Of a DNA stretch of 64,000 bases, positions 36,120 through 45,711 are shown one piece after another (the stretch's first letter is position 1; every line of letters starts with the position of its first letter). Below the pieces are notes generated by a model. That model was given only the letters and a program-made list of their open reading frames with translations, searched no databases and was not told the origin of the DNA. Both the position numbers and the translations under genes were made by a program. Source of the DNA: CBDCOD01 sp965219665 (lineage in GTDB: Bacteria > Pseudomonadota > Gammaproteobacteria > CAKMZV01); the NCBI GenBank assembly GCA_965219665.1, contig CBDCOD010000020.1, positions 28,472-92,471 on the forward strand, read 5' to 3'.

Positions 36120-36575
36120 TTAGCGTCTTTGTGCAAAAAAATGACGCAATAACTGTTGACATTCTAATTGCATAACGCCAGATTCTGCACGTATTCGGTG
36201 GTTGAATGAGGGATGGTCACATAAATTTAGGCAGCTACCACATGCGCCGGTTTTAGGGTCAGGTGTGGCAAATATCAAGCGTTTGATACGGGCGTGTATC
36301 ATGGCAGCTGCACACATAGCACAAGGCTCTAATGTAACAAATAAGCTGCAGTCAGTGAGGCGGTAGTTTTTAAGATGATTGCCTGCTTGGCGTAAGGCAA
36401 TAATTTCTGCATGGGCAGCTGGATCATTAAGGCTAATGGGTTGATTAAATCCTTCACCAACAATGGTGTTTTCAGATACGATAACTGCACCGACAGGTAC
36501 CTCATTCATTTTCTGTGCCTGACAAGCTAATTCATAAGCGCGTTGCATGAAATATATATCAGGTACTGCTGGCAT
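36120..36575 (-). CDS. tadA: tRNA-specific adenosine deaminase TadA
   Basis: Converts A34 to inosine in tRNA-Arg(ACG). The zinc-binding HAEIIALRQA and PCAMCAAAMIHARI motifs include the catalytic Glu and the two Cys ligands. The 151 residues fit the family. It is transcribed leftward between the suhB-like gene (57 nt upstream) and rmuC. Confidence 0.95.
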   Translation of the reverse strand: MPAVPDIYFMQRAYELACQAQKMNEVPVGAVIVSENTIVGEGFNQPISLNDPAAHAEIIALRQAGNHLKNYRLTDCSLFVTLEPCAMCAAAMIHARIKRLIFATPDPKTGACGSCLNLCDHPSFNHRIRAESGVMQLECQQLLRHFFAQRR

Positions 36576-36632
36576 TAGGGATGTTGTATAGTTGATTGTG
36601 GGGGAACTATCCTTTTTAGAAGGCGGTACGCT

Positions 36633-37409
36633 TTAAGGGTTTAGCGCACTGAGTATTCGTTGGTGTGCAAAGCGGTCAGTGCAGATGCAGAGACTTTTAG
36701 GTTGTAGTGTATATGGTATTAGTGGTTGATTGTCTAAGGTGGAGCATATACCGCCTGCTTCTTCAGCAATTAAATGTCCTGCGCTATAGTCCCATAATCT
36801 TTTGGGTCCTGCAAGATAGGCTTGTACCCGACTGGCTGCCACATAGCAAATCTCTAAAGCAACTGTTCCGATACAGCGCTGTGATTTGAATATTTTATGT
36901 ATTCTGAGGGCATCGTTCTGTTCTATAGTAAGGGATTTATACTCTACCAAGCCTATCCATGGTTTTTCTTGTGCGTTGGGTGCTGGTTGGCAGGTCAGTG
37001 GTGTTTTATTAAGCCAAGCACCTTGGTTGCGTATGGCAGAAAATAATTCTTTGGCATTAGGGTCATACACTAAGCCTGCAATAGATTGATGGTTCTTGAT
37101 GAGTGCTATAGAGACAGAATAGGCAGGAAAGCCATGTATGAAGTTAGTAGTTCCATCTAAAGGATCAATAACCCAATATTCATCGTGCTGAGTGCAGTGA
37201 ATAGCATCCTCTTCGCTAACTATAGGGCAGTCATAGCAATCAGTCAGTAGAGGTTTAATTGCATTGTCTAACGCTATATCAGTTTCTGATACAAAGGAGG
37301 CGTCTTTTTTAATTGAATAAGTTGCTTGTTTTTGCTGAAAAATTGGATCAGCGCACGCTACTATTTTATCGCCTAGTGTAAAAAAATCTGTTTTATCAAT
37401 GTGCAGCAT
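36633..37409 (-). CDS. Inositol monophosphatase family protein (SuhB-like)
   Basis: A metal-dependent phosphomonoesterase. The 258-residue sequence has the acidic metal site SEED (near residue 67), DPLDGTTNFIHGFP (near 82-95) and WDYSAGHLIAEEAGG (near 212). E. coli SuhB hydrolyses inositol phosphate and also joins the rRNA antitermination complex; whether this one does either cannot be told. The ATG lies 14 nt inside the end of the CorB-like gene. Confidence 0.88.
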   Translation of the reverse strand: MLHIDKTDFFTLGDKIVACADPIFQQKQATYSIKKDASFVSETDIALDNAIKPLLTDCYDCPIVSEEDAIHCTQHDEYWVIDPLDGTTNFIHGFPAYSVSIALIKNHQSIAGLVYDPNAKELFSAIRNQGAWLNKTPLTCQPAPNAQEKPWIGLVEYKSLTIEQNDALRIHKIFKSQRCIGTVALEICYVAASRVQAYLAGPKRLWDYSAGHLIAEEAGGICSTLDNQPLIPYTLQPKSLCICTDRFAHQRILSALNP

Positions 37410-38673
37410 GCGGTTCCTTTTGTTCCGATATTTTTTCTATTTCCACAGTGCGTATAATGTTATCTTTGAAATCTTCAAGATAAAGGTGGCAGTCAGGTAA
37501 CGCAATGCACAGTGGGTGTCTGGGCATGTTACCCAGTATCTCTAAAACCAGTCCATTGATGGTGGTTGCTTCTTCAGATTGTAAGTTAAGTTGACACGTT
37601 TCGTTGATTTCTCGTAGGGAGACACTGGCGTTGATAGACCAATGGTTTTGACTAATGGTCAGGAATTCATCAGTTGTATCACTGAGATCAGAGGTATAGG
37701 TGCCAATGATTTCTTCTAAGATGTCATCTAAGGTAATCATGCCTTTTAGAGTGCCATATTCATCAATAATAAAGCCGGTTCGCTCTCCTTTGTCTCTAAA
37801 TTTTTGCACTTGAATAAGTAGGCTATTAGTTGCAGGGATATTATAGGGCGGTGAGGCAACATTGAGTAGGCTTTCAATGCTAAAGTTATTGTTGTCTAAT
37901 AAGTGTAGTGCATCACGCACGTGTATTATCCCCTTTACATTGCTGATGTTTTCGTCATATAAGGGGATGCGCGTGTAAGGGACATTTGTAAGTACAATAA
38001 GAATATGCTCTACACTGCTTTGGATGTCAATACCAACTATTTCATTTTTAGGTATCATGATGTGCTCAACCGTTGCCTCATCTAAATCCAAGAGGCGCAA
38101 TAGCATTTTTTGGTGGTTTTCAGGTATTTTGTCGGTGGAATGGGAGACAATAGTTCGTAATTGATCAGCATCTATGGGGATATCTTGTTGTTCTCTATTT
38201 TGTCCTAAAAGCCATAAGAAACCCGCTGCTACTGTGTTAGTAAAGGCAACTATAGGTGCCAAAGCGCGCGTTATGTATTGCAATACATAACTGGCAGGAA
38301 AGGCGATGGTTTCTGCTTTATTTGCTGCTAATGTTTTGGGAGTTATTTCTGCAAAAATGAGAACAGCTAAGGTCAATAGACCAGTTGCGACAGCAATGCC
38401 TTCCTCCCCGCTAATACGTAATGCAATAATCGTACTAATGCTGGAGGCAACGATGTTGGCAAAATTATTGCCTAATAAGATAGCACCAATCAAGGATTCT
38501 ACATTATCTAATAATTTAGAGCAACGAATCGCAGCAACGACACCCTGTTCGCTTAAATGCTTTAGGCGGTGTCGATCTAATGCCATCATGGCTGTTTCTG
38601 AGCCTGAGAAAAAGGCTGAGCACAGTAGCAGAATAAATAGAATGAGAAAAAGCAGTTCAGTTGATAGATACAC
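37396..38673 (-). CDS. CorB/CorC-type membrane protein with DUF21, CBS pair and transporter-associated domain
   Basis: Magnesium/cobalt-type transport or efflux protein of the CNNM/HlyC-CorC family. A membrane DUF21 domain (residues about 1-165, with FFSGSETAMMALDRHRLKHL) is followed by two CBS motifs (IMIPKNEIVGID; GFIIDEYGTLKGMITLDDILEEIIG) and a C-terminal CorC_HlyC domain. The 425 residues equal E. coli YfjD/CorB. The start is GTG 38673. Upstream, at 38745-38764, is an exact tandem repeat that may be an operator. Confidence 0.9.
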   Translation of the reverse strand: MYLSTELLFLILFILLLCSAFFSGSETAMMALDRHRLKHLSEQGVVAAIRCSKLLDNVESLIGAILLGNNFANIVASSISTIIALRISGEEGIAVATGLLTLAVLIFAEITPKTLAANKAETIAFPASYVLQYITRALAPIVAFTNTVAAGFLWLLGQNREQQDIPIDADQLRTIVSHSTDKIPENHQKMLLRLLDLDEATVEHIMIPKNEIVGIDIQSSVEHILIVLTNVPYTRIPLYDENISNVKGIIHVRDALHLLDNNNFSIESLLNVASPPYNIPATNSLLIQVQKFRDKGERTGFIIDEYGTLKGMITLDDILEEIIGTYTSDLSDTTDEFLTISQNHWSINASVSLREINETCQLNLQSEEATTINGLVLEILGNMPRHPLCIALPDCHLYLEDFKDNIIRTVEIEKISEQKEPHAAH

Positions 38674-38965
38674 GGAAGTAGTGCTTTAGTGTGTTATCTG
38701 AATCGCCGCACGCCGTAAAATGCTGCCATATATGATGGTGATGTGCGGTGACAAGCGGTGACAAAATTAGGTTTTTTTCGCTGTGATTCAACGTAATGCC
38801 TAGTAGTTATATTATGAGAATCTCTATGAGACCGTTGCAAAACAAGAGGGTAACCATAGATTTGTATTTGTAATTGTATCAATGATGTGTGTTATGCGCA
38901 AAGGTTTTGCACACTTGTGCTGGGATACAGTGGAAACGTTGCTGGTAGAGCGTTCTGCTGCTCTT
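38674..38965. other. Intergenic region upstream of the CorB-like gene
   Basis: No supportable gene; the short open frames lack starts with ribosome sites. It holds the control region of the leftward CorB-like gene, including the tandem repeat at 38745-38764, and the 3' trailer of argH. Confidence 0.45.
38745..38764. promoter_or_regulatory. Exact tandem 10-bp repeat, candidate operator
   Basis: GCGGTGACAA occurs twice head to tail, one helical turn apart; on the gene's strand it reads TTGTCACCGC twice. It lies 72-91 nt before the CorB-like start. The layout recalls direct-repeat sites of response regulators such as PhoB (TGTCA repeats), although the period is 10 rather than 11 nt. Confidence 0.4.
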
Positions 38966-40354
38966 TTATAAATTTTTGAGTGCGTTTTCACAGGCAGAAA
39001 GAACCTGCTGGGGTGCTGTTCCACCGATGTGATTGCGTGCTTGTAGGCAGGTTTCTAATTTAATGGCATCATAGACATCTGTGTCTATTTTGTTACAGAT
39101 TTTTTGCAATGTTTCTATGGTTAAGTCATCTAACTGTATGTTTTGGCTTATTGCGCATTTCACACATTGGCCGACTACTGCGTGCGCCTCACGAAAAGGG
39201 ATTCCTTTGCGTACAAGATAGTCTGCAAGGTCTGTGGCATTCGTATATCCTTGTTTTGTGGCAGTGAGCATGCTTTCAGGATTGGCTTGCATGTCTTGTA
39301 GCATGCCATTAAATAAAATTAAGCAGGTATGAGTGGTGCTAACGGTGTCAAACAGAGGTTCTTTATCTTCTTGGTTGTCTTTGTTATAGGCGAGCGGTTG
39401 ATTTTTCATGAGAGCTAAGAGGGCGATGGAATGACCTAATACACGAGCAGCCTTACCGCGGATTAGTTCAGCAGCATCTGGGTTCTTTTTCTGTGGCATG
39501 ATGGATGAGCCTGTGGTGTATTTGTCTGATAGCGTGATGAATTGAAAGTGCGCACTGTTCCATAAAATTATTTCTTCGCACATTCTGGAGAGGTGCATCA
39601 TCAGCAGGGCAGCGTTTTGGCAAAACTCAATAGCAAAATCACGATCAGATACTGCATCCAATGAGTTGGTGCAGGGTGCCTCAAATGCGAGTGCTTCACA
39701 GGTTTGCATACGGTCAATAGGATAGGTGGTGCCTGCTAAAGCAGCACTACCTAATGGCATTTGGTTAATGCGTTTTTGGGTTTGCTGCAAGCGCTCATTA
39801 TCTCTATTTAGCATACTTTCCCAAGCCATTAGGTGATGTCCAAAGGAGATGGGCTGTGCTGATTGCAAGTGCGTAAAGCCAGGCATGATAGTGCTGGCGT
39901 AGTGTTGTGCTTTCTCAATAAGCGTTTTGCGGCATTGTTTGAGCGCTGTAAGGATGCCGCTATTTGCCTCACGCAGCCATAGGCGCAAGTCGGTCGCCAC
40001 TTGGTCATTGCGCGAGCGTCCTGTGTGTAGTTTTTTGCCTGCTTCGCCGATGCGTTTGATGAGGGCAGCCTCAATATTCATGTGAACATCTTCTAATTCT
40101 GTTTGCCATTCAAAGTTACCAGATTGAATATCTGCTAATATTGCAGTGAGTCCATCAATGATTTGTTCTTTTTCCACAGCGGTTATGATGGCTTGTTTAG
40201 CAAGCATGGTGGCATGGGCAATGGATGCCCGAATATCCACTTCATAGAGGATGTGGTCAAAACTTACTGAGGCATTGACCGTGCTAAAAATTTGATCTGG
40301 GCTATCATTAAATACGCCTGAGATAAGCGTGTTGCGGCGTGGTTGTGTGCTCAT
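38966..40354 (-). CDS. argH: Argininosuccinate lyase
   Basis: Splits argininosuccinate to arginine and fumarate. The 462-residue protein has SRNDQVATDLRLWLR, TGRSRN and the fumarase-superfamily signature GSSIMPQKKNPD with the catalytic Ser loop. The length is as in E. coli (457). It starts 10 nt after the thioredoxin-like gene, so the two are co-transcribed. No other arg gene is near. Confidence 0.96.
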   Translation of the reverse strand: MSTQPRRNTLISGVFNDSPDQIFSTVNASVSFDHILYEVDIRASIAHATMLAKQAIITAVEKEQIIDGLTAILADIQSGNFEWQTELEDVHMNIEAALIKRIGEAGKKLHTGRSRNDQVATDLRLWLREANSGILTALKQCRKTLIEKAQHYASTIMPGFTHLQSAQPISFGHHLMAWESMLNRDNERLQQTQKRINQMPLGSAALAGTTYPIDRMQTCEALAFEAPCTNSLDAVSDRDFAIEFCQNAALLMMHLSRMCEEIILWNSAHFQFITLSDKYTTGSSIMPQKKNPDAAELIRGKAARVLGHSIALLALMKNQPLAYNKDNQEDKEPLFDTVSTTHTCLILFNGMLQDMQANPESMLTATKQGYTNATDLADYLVRKGIPFREAHAVVGQCVKCAISQNIQLDDLTIETLQKICNKIDTDVYDAIKLETCLQARNHIGGTAPQQVLSACENALKNL

Positions 40355-40364
40355 AAAGTAATAA

Positions 40365-40919
40365 TTATGGAAGTTGGTGGATATTTTTTATACCTATTTC
40401 AGCATGTAAATTGAGATAGTATAGGTAGTATTCTATATTGGTGATGCCAACCATGCGCGGTGCTATTTCTTTGCCTAAGTGGTTCAAAAAGATAATGGTG
40501 GGTGTAATGTCCACACCATATTTATAGGCAAAGGCGTCAGGTAAAACAGTTTCCCCTGAAAAATCTTTGATGCGTATAGTGTCATCTAATTTGAGTGTGT
40601 AGAGTAAGCCGTTTTCAAAGCCGCCGCCGAGCATGAGAGGTTCCATGACTTCTTCATTTAATAGGTCACAAAATTCACACCATTCTGCGGATATATAGAT
40701 AACGATGGGTTTTTGCTCCTGTTGGGCAATTTTGGATATTTCTGCAAAATTACGCGCAGTGGGCGGCAATTCTGCTGCCGTTTGTGTAGAGACACTCAGC
40801 CATAGTATGAGTAAAGTACAGCAGAAAGCACTTGCTGTTAGGTAGTTTGTGGACTTATTCCTGCAATTAAGCGTGCAATTAAAGTAAAGGTTGGTGATTT
40901 TCACGCCATTATTGTACAC
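40365..40919 (-). CDS. Secreted thioredoxin-fold protein (CEFC motif)
   Basis: A 184-residue protein with an N-terminal hydrophobic export segment (about residues 28-48), then a thioredoxin fold with YISAEWCEFCDLLNEEV (CxxC near 82-85) and the cis-Pro segment VDITPTIIFLN. It resembles SoxW/DsbD-gamma-like periplasmic thioredoxins that keep proteins reduced or serve cytochrome maturation. The first 27 residues look unlike a standard signal peptide, so the start may be a later GTG. It is divergent from minC with a 58-nt gap. Confidence 0.78.
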   Translation of the reverse strand: MYNNGVKITNLYFNCTLNCRNKSTNYLTASAFCCTLLILWLSVSTQTAAELPPTARNFAEISKIAQQEQKPIVIYISAEWCEFCDLLNEEVMEPLMLGGGFENGLLYTLKLDDTIRIKDFSGETVLPDAFAYKYGVDITPTIIFLNHLGKEIAPRMVGITNIEYYLYYLNLHAEIGIKNIHQLP

Positions 40920-40977
40920 ATAAACGGTAGAATACTCGCCCAGTTATAGATTGCAATCTCCTTATTTAGATAATTAT

Positions 40978-41907
40978 ATGGACAAGAAGGCATATATCAG
41001 TTTAGAAAAACGTGAATTGTCTGTTGAATTTCTGAGCATAAACACTAATGATTTAGGTTCTTTAGAAGCTGAATTAGAGGCATTAGTTGAAGCGTATCCA
41101 GAATTGACTAAACGTTTTGTCATCTTGAATATACCAGTATCGGTTAATTTGACTATTCCAGATGCTGCGGTTTTGTTTGATACCTTGCAAGAGCTGGGTT
41201 TGCTGCTTTCTGGTGTGGTTAGCAGTGATCCTAAAATAGCTGAGTTTGCTTGCTACAGTGGTTTGCAGTGCAGTAGTGATTTGATAGTTAATTCAGATCG
41301 TGCGGATATTCCGCCTTCTCCTACTAATGGTTTAGAGGAAGTAGCAAGTAACCCATCCCCTACAGAATTTACAGGGTTCAGTAAGCGCGCGGAGGAACAG
41401 CCCACTGCTACTAAGGTGGAAAAACAGCAGCCTGCAACGGCCCCTAAATCAGATAGTCCAGTACCAGAGGCTTCTGCTCAGTCAAAAGAAGATGGCGTAA
41501 GCAAGGTGGTGAGTAAAACGCTAACGATTAGGGAACGGGTTAAAGCAGGTCATAAAATACAAAATCAAGGTGATATTGTTGTGCTCAATCCTGTGGAGAA
41601 GGGCGCAGTTATTGCAGCTTCTGGTGATGTAATTATTTATGCAGCGTGTGAAGGTGTAGTTCTTGCAGGAAGTGGTGGCAATACTTCGGCAAGTATTTAT
41701 GTCAATCAGTTGCGTGCAGAAGCAGTATCTATTGGTCCTTATTTTGTGAAAGGAGGCCAGTTGTCTAAAATCCGCAAAGATATACCGTTACAAATATCAC
41801 TTAGAGACAAACAACTGGTATTCACCAGCATTAATAAGCTTATCCCGCCAAATCAGAGTGCGACTACTCAAAGAAGCCCTTCTTTTCAAGAACCTGTCTT
41901 GTCGTAG
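40978..41907 (+). CDS. minC: Septum site-determining protein MinC
   Basis: Inhibits FtsZ ring formation. The N-terminal domain spans about residues 1-105. The C-terminal beta-helix (about 195-295) is clear: TIRERVKAGHKIQNQGDIV, GAVIAASGDVIIYAACEG, SGGNTSASIYV and RAEAVSIGPYF. Between them lies an unusually long Pro/Ser/Glu-rich linker (about 110-190), making 309 residues against 231 in E. coli. ATG 40978 matches the domain start; the frame extends to 40951. The usual minD and minE do not follow; ppiD does. Confidence 0.88.
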   Translation: MDKKAYISLEKRELSVEFLSINTNDLGSLEAELEALVEAYPELTKRFVILNIPVSVNLTIPDAAVLFDTLQELGLLLSGVVSSDPKIAEFACYSGLQCSSDLIVNSDRADIPPSPTNGLEEVASNPSPTEFTGFSKRAEEQPTATKVEKQQPATAPKSDSPVPEASAQSKEDGVSKVVSKTLTIRERVKAGHKIQNQGDIVVLNPVEKGAVIAASGDVIIYAACEGVVLAGSGGNTSASIYVNQLRAEAVSIGPYFVKGGQLSKIRKDIPLQISLRDKQLVFTSINKLIPPNQSATTQRSPSFQEPVLS

Positions 41908-41954
41908 TGCGCAATTATTTTTACAATACACGTTAACATTATTAAAAACTATTT

Positions 41955-43853
41955 ATGCTTCAAAATATTCGTAATACTTCTAAAAGTTGGGCTTGGGTTA
42001 TTGTCCTATTAATCAGCATTCCTTTTGCTTTCTGGGGGATTGAGCGTTTTCAGACACAGGAGCATGATGCAAGTGTGGCGCAGGTTGGTTCACGCAGCGT
42101 TGGTTTGCGTGCTTTCTCCAATGCATATTTTGCACAAAAACAAAGAATGCAGGAAGAGTTTGGGGAAGACTACGAGAGGAGAGTCGATGATGTCGCATTG
42201 CGCAATCAGGTGTTGCGTAGTTTAGTTGTCCGTTACCTGACAGAAGTGGCCGCCGATGATATTGGCTTTGTCGCCAGCGATGAGCAGCTAGCACGGGTTA
42301 TACGCTCTAATCCAGAGTTTCAAACAGCAGAAAGTACTTTTGATATAGAAAAATACCGACTGTTTTTGCAGCTAAATGAGTTTTCGCCAGAGCAGTACGA
42401 ATCGCTATTGCGCTGGAGGCAAAAAGATATACAGTTCAAACAGGCTTTGCTGGGGACAAATTTTATTACAGATAGGGAGATAAAAGATTTTTATGAGGTG
42501 AGCGCACATGAGCGAGAATTTGCTTGGGCTTTGCTACCGTGGCAACAGGTACGTGATCAGATGAATTTTAGCGAGCCTGAAGTTTCTGCTGTCTATGAGC
42601 AAAACCAACAGAATTTTAGTGTGCCTGAGATGGTTAAAGTGGAGTATATATCATTGAATTTGAATGATATGGCAGAAAAAATAGAGGCTTCAGATGAGAA
42701 AATTAGAGCCTATTACGATGACAATAAAGAGTCTTTTCGTAATGAAGAACAACGTTCTGCTAGTCATATTTTATTTGCTTTAGAGCAACAAGAGGTCGCC
42801 CAACAAGTTCTTCAACAGCTTAAGGAGGGCGGTGATTTTGCAACATTGGCAAAAGAGCATTCTATCGATGCAGGGTCCGCACAAGCAGGAGGTAGCATCG
42901 GGTTCTTTGGACGTGGGGCTATGGTTCCAGAATTTGAGGAAGCCGTTTTTGCTATGCAGGAAGGCGAGGTGTCCGATTTGGTACAGACGCAGTTCGGTTA
43001 TCACATTATTCGTATGGACTCAATTACCGCCGAGCAAATTCAAGGTTTTGAGTCGGTGAAAGAAGAGGCAAAGCGTGCATATCAGCGTGATACTGCATTG
43101 GCAGAATTCTTTGAAAAGCAAGATCAGTTGGCGACACTGAGTTTTGAAAGCCCGAATGATTTAAGCATTGCTTCTGATGGTGTCGGCTTTCCTGTGCAAC
43201 AAAGTGATTGGTTTTCTTTTGCTGAGGGAAATGATATAGCAGAGGCTAATGTGGTGCGTGAAGCAGCATTTTCAGACGAAGTGCGCAATGGCAGTAACAG
43301 TCAATTGTTAGAGTTATCTCCTGAGCATGTTGTTGTCTTACGCGCTCAAGAGTATAAGCCAGCGTTTATTCGGCCTTTAGAGGAAGTGCGTGAGCAGATT
43401 GTGGAAAGTATTTTACGTGAGAAGAGCAGCAAAAAAATATTAGAGATGGCTCAAAAAAGTGTTCAAGATTTATCACAAGATAAAGTGCTGTGGGAGCAGG
43501 CTGTTTCAGGTTTTGAAGTTTCCACAGGCAATCTTGTATTTGACTGGTATAGTATAGAGGATGCTGCAACACAAGTGCAACAGACTATCTTTCGCAGCGT
43601 ATTTGATGTGCCACGGGTACGCTCAGGTGATAAAACACATTATTATGCAGGCGCCTCTAATCAGGGAGATGTGCTACTATTTGCTTTGCGTGGCTCAAGA
43701 GAAGCCGCAAAAACGGAGTCTTATGAGGAGGTGGAAGCAAATTTACGCTCTGCATTGAATCGCTATCAACAAAGCAATGATCGTTTCTCAATTTTGGAGC
43801 AGTTACAAAATCGTTATGACATTCACGATATAGACACTTCTAAGATTAATTAA
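41955..43853 (+). CDS. ppiD: Membrane-anchored periplasmic chaperone PpiD (SurA-like rotamase)
   Basis: Helps fold proteins leaving the Sec channel. The 632-residue protein has a short cytoplasmic start and one membrane helix (about residues 12-32, ISIPFAFWGIERF), a SurA_N-like region, a parvulin domain (about 262-355: ASHILFALEQ, GGSIGFFGRGAMVPEFE, FGYHIIRM) and a long C-terminal part. The size matches E. coli PpiD (623). In E. coli its upstream neighbours are lon and hupB; here it follows minC. Confidence 0.93.
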   Translation: MLQNIRNTSKSWAWVIVLLISIPFAFWGIERFQTQEHDASVAQVGSRSVGLRAFSNAYFAQKQRMQEEFGEDYERRVDDVALRNQVLRSLVVRYLTEVAADDIGFVASDEQLARVIRSNPEFQTAESTFDIEKYRLFLQLNEFSPEQYESLLRWRQKDIQFKQALLGTNFITDREIKDFYEVSAHEREFAWALLPWQQVRDQMNFSEPEVSAVYEQNQQNFSVPEMVKVEYISLNLNDMAEKIEASDEKIRAYYDDNKESFRNEEQRSASHILFALEQQEVAQQVLQQLKEGGDFATLAKEHSIDAGSAQAGGSIGFFGRGAMVPEFEEAVFAMQEGEVSDLVQTQFGYHIIRMDSITAEQIQGFESVKEEAKRAYQRDTALAEFFEKQDQLATLSFESPNDLSIASDGVGFPVQQSDWFSFAEGNDIAEANVVREAAFSDEVRNGSNSQLLELSPEHVVVLRAQEYKPAFIRPLEEVREQIVESILREKSSKKILEMAQKSVQDLSQDKVLWEQAVSGFEVSTGNLVFDWYSIEDAATQVQQTIFRSVFDVPRVRSGDKTHYYAGASNQGDVLLFALRGSREAAKTESYEEVEANLRSALNRYQQSNDRFSILEQLQNRYDIHDIDTSKIN

Positions 43854-44037
43854 GCGTTTTTTAGTGGATTCCATAGTTTTGCCCCGCGTGACACAGGGCA
43901 TGATATTACAGCATTGAACTAGCATTTGTTACAAGTATTTTCTGTATGGTTGCATCATTGGAGTAGAATGCAAGTGACCGCGAAATACTTGAGTAGTAAA
44001 TATAACTTTTTGCACAATTTGAATTAAGGAGAATATT

Positions 44038-44625
44038 ATGTCCCATACTTTGCCTACATTACCTTATGCTTATGATGCACTTCAGCCTTCTATAGGTCAA
44101 GAAACTATGGAATTGCACCATAGCAAACACCACCAAACATATGTTGATAATCTGAATAGGCTGATTGCTGGAACAGAGTACGAAAGTATGTCTTTAGAAG
44201 AAATAGTGCAGAAAGCACCTGCTGGGGGAATTTTTAATAATGCCGGTCAGCACTGGAATCATAGTCAGTTTTGGCAAATGCTGGCGCCTGTAGGGACAGG
44301 TGCAGAACCTACGGGGGCGTTTGTTGATGCAATCAATAAGGCATTTGGTTCTTTTGAGGCTTTTAAGGAGCAATTTGCAGTAACTGGTGCGACCACATTC
44401 GGTTCAGGATGGGTTTGGTTGGCACAAGAGGCTGATGGTTGTTTGAGTCTAATGAGTGCTTCTAATGCAGATAGTCCGCTGCGCCATGGCAAAAATGCCT
44501 TACTGGGTGTGGATGTGTGGGAACATGCGTACTATGTGGATTATCGCAATCGCAGACCAGAGTACCTTAGTCAAATTTGGAATATTGTCAACTGGAACAA
44601 CGTAATGGAACGTTTTAACGGCTAA
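44038..44625 (+). CDS. sodB: Superoxide dismutase, Fe type
   Basis: Dismutates superoxide in the cytoplasm. The 195 residues have the metal ligands His27 (LHHSKHHQTY), His in QHWNH (near 76), and Asp and His in VDVWEHAYYVDY. Gln in NNAGQHWNH, in the first domain, is a mark of the iron enzyme. A strong AAGGAG site precedes the ATG. The leader holds ATACTTGAGTAGTAAATAT, a loose match to Fe-S regulator (IscR type 1) sites; that is weak. Confidence 0.95.
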   Translation: MSHTLPTLPYAYDALQPSIGQETMELHHSKHHQTYVDNLNRLIAGTEYESMSLEEIVQKAPAGGIFNNAGQHWNHSQFWQMLAPVGTGAEPTGAFVDAINKAFGSFEAFKEQFAVTGATTFGSGWVWLAQEADGCLSLMSASNADSPLRHGKNALLGVDVWEHAYYVDYRNRRPEYLSQIWNIVNWNNVMERFNG

Positions 44626-44654
44626 TTATATAGTTCGTATCAATTATTGATAGC

Positions 44655-45647
44655 ATGGATAGTTTCGCACATCAAGTAAATCAGCAGGCGTTAGACCTAG
44701 CGCGTGATATTCTTAAAGATAAGCAACGCCAACGACGTAATACGTGGTTTGTGCGGATTTTTTGGGCGTTGGTGCTTATATTTATTGTGTACAGCATAAT
44801 ATCTTCTGTGCCTGATATAGATGATTCCAGAGCTGATAAGAGGGATAAGCATATTGCATTGATTGATCTAAAAGGTCCTATAGCAGATGGCTTGCCAGGT
44901 AGTTCTTCTGTTTTTGTGTCTGCCTTGACTGAGGCAATGCAAAGTGAATCTGCTGTAGCTGTCGTAATAGACGCTAATTCACCGGGAGGTTCTCCTGTTC
45001 AAGCAGCCGTTATAAATGATGCGTTAGTGCGCTTAAAAAAGCGTTATAAAAAGCCTGTTTATACAGTGGTTGGTGATTTATGTGCCTCTGCTTGTTATTA
45101 TGCACTGGTAAATAGTGATAAGATGCTTGCTAACTCAGTGAGTTTGGTGGGTTCTATCGGGGTGCGTTTTGAGAGTTATGATTTGCGCGGCTTAGCTGAT
45201 AAAATAGGAGTTAAGCAACGTTTAATCACTGCTGGTGAAAATAAAGCAATGTTTAATCCTTTTGGTTCTGTTCCAGACAGCGTCCAACGGCATTGGCAAG
45301 AAACTTTGGATAAAACCCATGCGGAGTTTATCAGTGTTGTTCAAAGTGGGCGCTCCAGTAAGTTAGATAAAAAGGCTGATTTGTTCAGTGGGCTTATTTG
45401 GATAGGTAGCGATGCACTGGAGTTAGGCCTTGTGGATGGCTTCGGGGATTTGTATAGTTCCCAAAAGGCTTTGCAAAAGCAGTTTAATGAAGAGAGACTG
45501 CCTTTGAGTAGCTACAATAGACCGCTCCCATTTTTAGATCGCATATTAGAAGGTATAGTTAGCAGCATTAGCAAGTTAAGCCATACTAAAACGACAGGCT
45601 TGAATGCTTCTATTTCTCATTACTCTAACGGCTCAGTGCAGCAGTAA
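44655..45647 (+). CDS. Signal peptide peptidase SppA-type S49 serine peptidase
   Basis: Single-domain (36 kDa type) membrane peptidase of 330 residues. One membrane helix near residues 32-50 is followed by the ClpP-like fold: VVIDANSPGGSP, then the nucleophile Ser in LCASACYYALV and the general-base Lys region near DLFSGLIW. The motif varies from the usual MAASGGYY (CASACYY), but Ser is kept. It lies 29 nt after sodB. Precise role: digestion of leftover signal peptides, by family. Confidence 0.87.
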   Translation: MDSFAHQVNQQALDLARDILKDKQRQRRNTWFVRIFWALVLIFIVYSIISSVPDIDDSRADKRDKHIALIDLKGPIADGLPGSSSVFVSALTEAMQSESAVAVVIDANSPGGSPVQAAVINDALVRLKKRYKKPVYTVVGDLCASACYYALVNSDKMLANSVSLVGSIGVRFESYDLRGLADKIGVKQRLITAGENKAMFNPFGSVPDSVQRHWQETLDKTHAEFISVVQSGRSSKLDKKADLFSGLIWIGSDALELGLVDGFGDLYSSQKALQKQFNEERLPLSSYNRPLPFLDRILEGIVSSISKLSHTKTTGLNASISHYSNGSVQQ

Positions 45648-45711
45648 TCGCGTTAATTATCTTAATTCTGTTTGTAAGTTGCGGTATCTTATGCTTGCAA
45701 CCTTTTTGTGA

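Noticed and set aside
43975..44030. IscR-type binding site before sodB
   Set aside because: ATACTTGAGTAGTAAATAT matches only one half of the type 1 consensus; too weak to list as a site.
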